From Citromicrobium sp. UBA3494 (GTDB lineage: Bacteria > Pseudomonadota > Alphaproteobacteria > Sphingomonadales > Sphingomonadaceae), in the NCBI GenBank assembly GCA_002377695.1, contig DFQH01000002.1, positions 191,510 to 255,509 of the forward strand: a stretch of DNA of 64,000 nucleotides, written 5' to 3'. The translations under genes and the position numbers were made by a program. This document shows positions 61,416 to 64,000 of the stretch, piece after piece (within the stretch, counting starts at the first letter, position 1; each line of letters opens with the position of its first letter). The notes beneath the pieces are model-generated. The model saw only the letters and a program-made list of their open reading frames with translations. It was not told the DNA's origin and searched no databases.

Positions 61416-62555
61416 TCACTCCGGCGAGACGGCCCCGGACGCTTCGAGTGCGAGAAGCCGGTCGCGTATCTCCCTGAGCGCGAAGGCCTCGATCCTGGCA
61501 ATGAGTTCCGGCGGCGCCGCGGCCCGTTTGTCGGCCGAATCCGCCGCGAACGCCCGCGACGGGTCTTTCGAATAGCGTGCGCCCGCGCGCGCGATGCTCT
61601 CGAGATCGCGCGCCTCGGGGATGATGCCGAAAGCTGGCAGGATCCGGCCCGTCAAGGCGCCCGGAAGAGAGGCGTAGTCGATCGCGCGCAGCGCTCCCGC
61701 CGCCACCGCGTCGACGCCGGCCTGCATGATCCACGCCATGACCCGTGCCGCATGGTCCTCCCGCGGCGCGCTGTCGTCTGCGTCCAGGCCGTAGGCGGTC
61801 AGCGGCAGCGCGCCGGGGATCGCGTGCAGCCCGGGCTTGCGCGCATGCGACACGAGTGCTTCGGTCGGATCACGATGAAGGAAGACCGCCCCGGCTTCGG
61901 GAAACAGGTCGCATAAGGCTCCGCTTCGGGGTGCGTGCCATGCATCGAGCTTGATCACCCCGGCCTCGGCGCCGGGATGACGTTTGCGCAAAAGCGCGCC
62001 GGCCAGGCCTCTCATGTGTTCGCGCGAGAAGTGCCCCTGCAGGTGCATCCGCAGCGCGGCATCGAACACGGGCGCTTCGGCGATCACCGTCACGCGTTCG
62101 ATCGCGGCGAGCATCTGCGCGACCAGTGTCGATCCGCAGCGCGACATGTGGAACACCAGCCCGTCCGGCATCCCTGCGTCCGAGAATGGAAGCAGCGCAT
62201 CGATCCGCGTACGGACCCTGAGCAAGGCCTGCGCCGGCAAACGGCGCGCACCGGCCATCGATTCCTCGAAAAAGGGTTCGGTCAGGCGCGCGAAGCCGAA
62301 ATGGTGCCACTCGACTTCGGGAGGACCGTCTCCCCCGCAGGCGTCCAGCAGCCTGACGGGCAGCCATTGCGCCGGGGGCGGCACGGTCGCGAGCGAGCCA
62401 GGCAAAGCCCGGCGGGCCGCCTCGATCTCGCCGCGCGGGTCTGCCGCCAGATCGAGCTCGCGGAGCAATTCGACCAGCGCATCGTCCGTTCGTGCGGCGA
62501 CCAACCGCCGTTGGAGCCCCGTATCCTCCAGCGCGTGCTGCAAAACGGGATGCAT
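61416..62555 (-). CDS. P-loop sulfotransferase-like protein
   Basis: 379 residues. The likely PAPS-type P-loop is FHMSRCGSTLVAQMLAAIER at about 136-155, and the second signature is VFLHRDPTEALVSHARKPG near 230, the usual 3'-phosphate-binding strand-loop. The N-terminal 120 residues are divergent (LLRELDLAADPRGEIEAARR). Relatives are annotated as sulfotransferase-family proteins, but the acceptor is unknown. The ATG at 62555 has GGAGGAGG upstream and is preferred to longer in-frame extensions. It lies downstream of groL on the same strand, separated by the groL terminator. Confidence 0.82.
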   Translation of the reverse strand: MHPVLQHALEDTGLQRRLVAARTDDALVELLRELDLAADPRGEIEAARRALPGSLATVPPPAQWLPVRLLDACGGDGPPEVEWHHFGFARLTEPFFEESMAGARRLPAQALLRVRTRIDALLPFSDAGMPDGLVFHMSRCGSTLVAQMLAAIERVTVIAEAPVFDAALRMHLQGHFSREHMRGLAGALLRKRHPGAEAGVIKLDAWHAPRSGALCDLFPEAGAVFLHRDPTEALVSHARKPGLHAIPGALPLTAYGLDADDSAPREDHAARVMAWIMQAGVDAVAAGALRAIDYASLPGALTGRILPAFGIIPEARDLESIARAGARYSKDPSRAFAADSADKRAAAPPELIARIEAFALREIRDRLLALEASGAVSPE

Positions 62556-62615
62556 CGCCCCTCCTCCAACCCTCTCTTGCGGACATCCTAGCCCGCCCGG
62601 CGGCAATCTCGCACG

Positions 62616-62644
62616 AAAAACCCCGCCGGATCGCTCCGACGGGG
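62616..62644 (-). terminator. Rho-independent terminator of groL
   Basis: On the minus strand CCCCG-T-CGGA pairs with TCCG-G-CGGGG (62644-62621) around a four-base loop, followed by TTTTT (62620-62616). It is 41 bases past the groL stop. Confidence 0.88.
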
Positions 62645-62685
62645 CCTTTCCTTTGCCGTAACGGCAGGCGTGGTTGGGGGAGGGC

Positions 62686-63999
<1,314 letters not shown>

Positions 64000-64000
64000 C

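Overview
The window is high-GC, gene-dense chromosomal DNA from an alphaproteobacterium, most likely Sphingomonadales (Erythrobacteraceae or a close relative). Pointers are the cell-cycle regulator ctrA with GANTC sites upstream, a GGAAC-N17-CGTT (EcfG-type) promoter, the prfA-prmC-DUF4167 block, a HIG1-type protein next to a PduO-type adenosyltransferase, and a large TonB-dependent receptor. No phage, insertion sequence, CRISPR array, rRNA or tRNA gene was found. The placement is inferred from gene content, not from a marker tree.

Layout. 1-2.4 kb: kynA(partial)-kynB-kynU, tryptophan to anthranilate. 2.5-8.3 kb: cytochrome b561, a tandem-Usp protein, an HNH protein, gluQ, HIG1, a cobalamin adenosyltransferase, 3-hydroxyacyl-CoA dehydrogenase, an EcfG-promoter gene and a DUF202 protein. 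8.4-16.2 kb: mutS, maeB, an ALDH/SDR pair and a DUF892 stress protein with a second EcfG-like promoter. 16.3-24.3 kb is the most accessory-looking part: an unknown gene with a TetR regulator, a LytS/LytTR two-component pair, a TonB receptor and an AadA-like nucleotidyltransferase. 24.4-29.1 kb: trmB, an SLC13 transporter, an MscS-family channel and ctrA. 29.4-33.3 kb: a possible aromatic-rich leader peptide, chorismate mutase, a short prephenate dehydratase, rpoN and lptB. 33.5-41.2 kb: membrane proteins, ppa, hisS, an extragenic repeat cluster and prfA-prmC-DUF4167. 41.2-45.4 kb: lnt, metK and a DUF418 protein. 45.4-48.8 kb: a four-gene operon of scoA, a HAD-like lipoprotein, scoB and a family III CoA-transferase. 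48.9-51.5 kb: a candidate structured small RNA and a Cdc48/VAT-type AAA ATPase. 51.6-57 kb: polA, a HisKA_2 histidine kinase and an mscS gene in one operon. 57-64 kb: a small acidic lipoprotein, a beta-lactamase-fold serine hydrolase, a host-attachment-family protein, a DUF305/beta-propeller protein, a P-loop sulfotransferase-like protein and groL (partial).

The least explained signals are: (i) a compact RNA-like element at about 48951-49053 with a predicted three-way junction and a strong terminator; (ii) a 45-codon ORF with a good ribosome binding site, whose end is packed with Tyr and Phe codons, upstream of chorismate mutase; (iii) a HAD-phosphatase-like lipoprotein gene translationally wedged between the two subunit genes of a CoA-transferase; (iv) a beta-lactamase-like enzyme that keeps SxxK and KTG but appears to lack the class A omega-loop Glu; (v) an mscS gene followed, in the same frame after one TGA, by a second membrane-protein ORF with no ATG. 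All claims come from reading sequence and motifs by eye; no database search was run.
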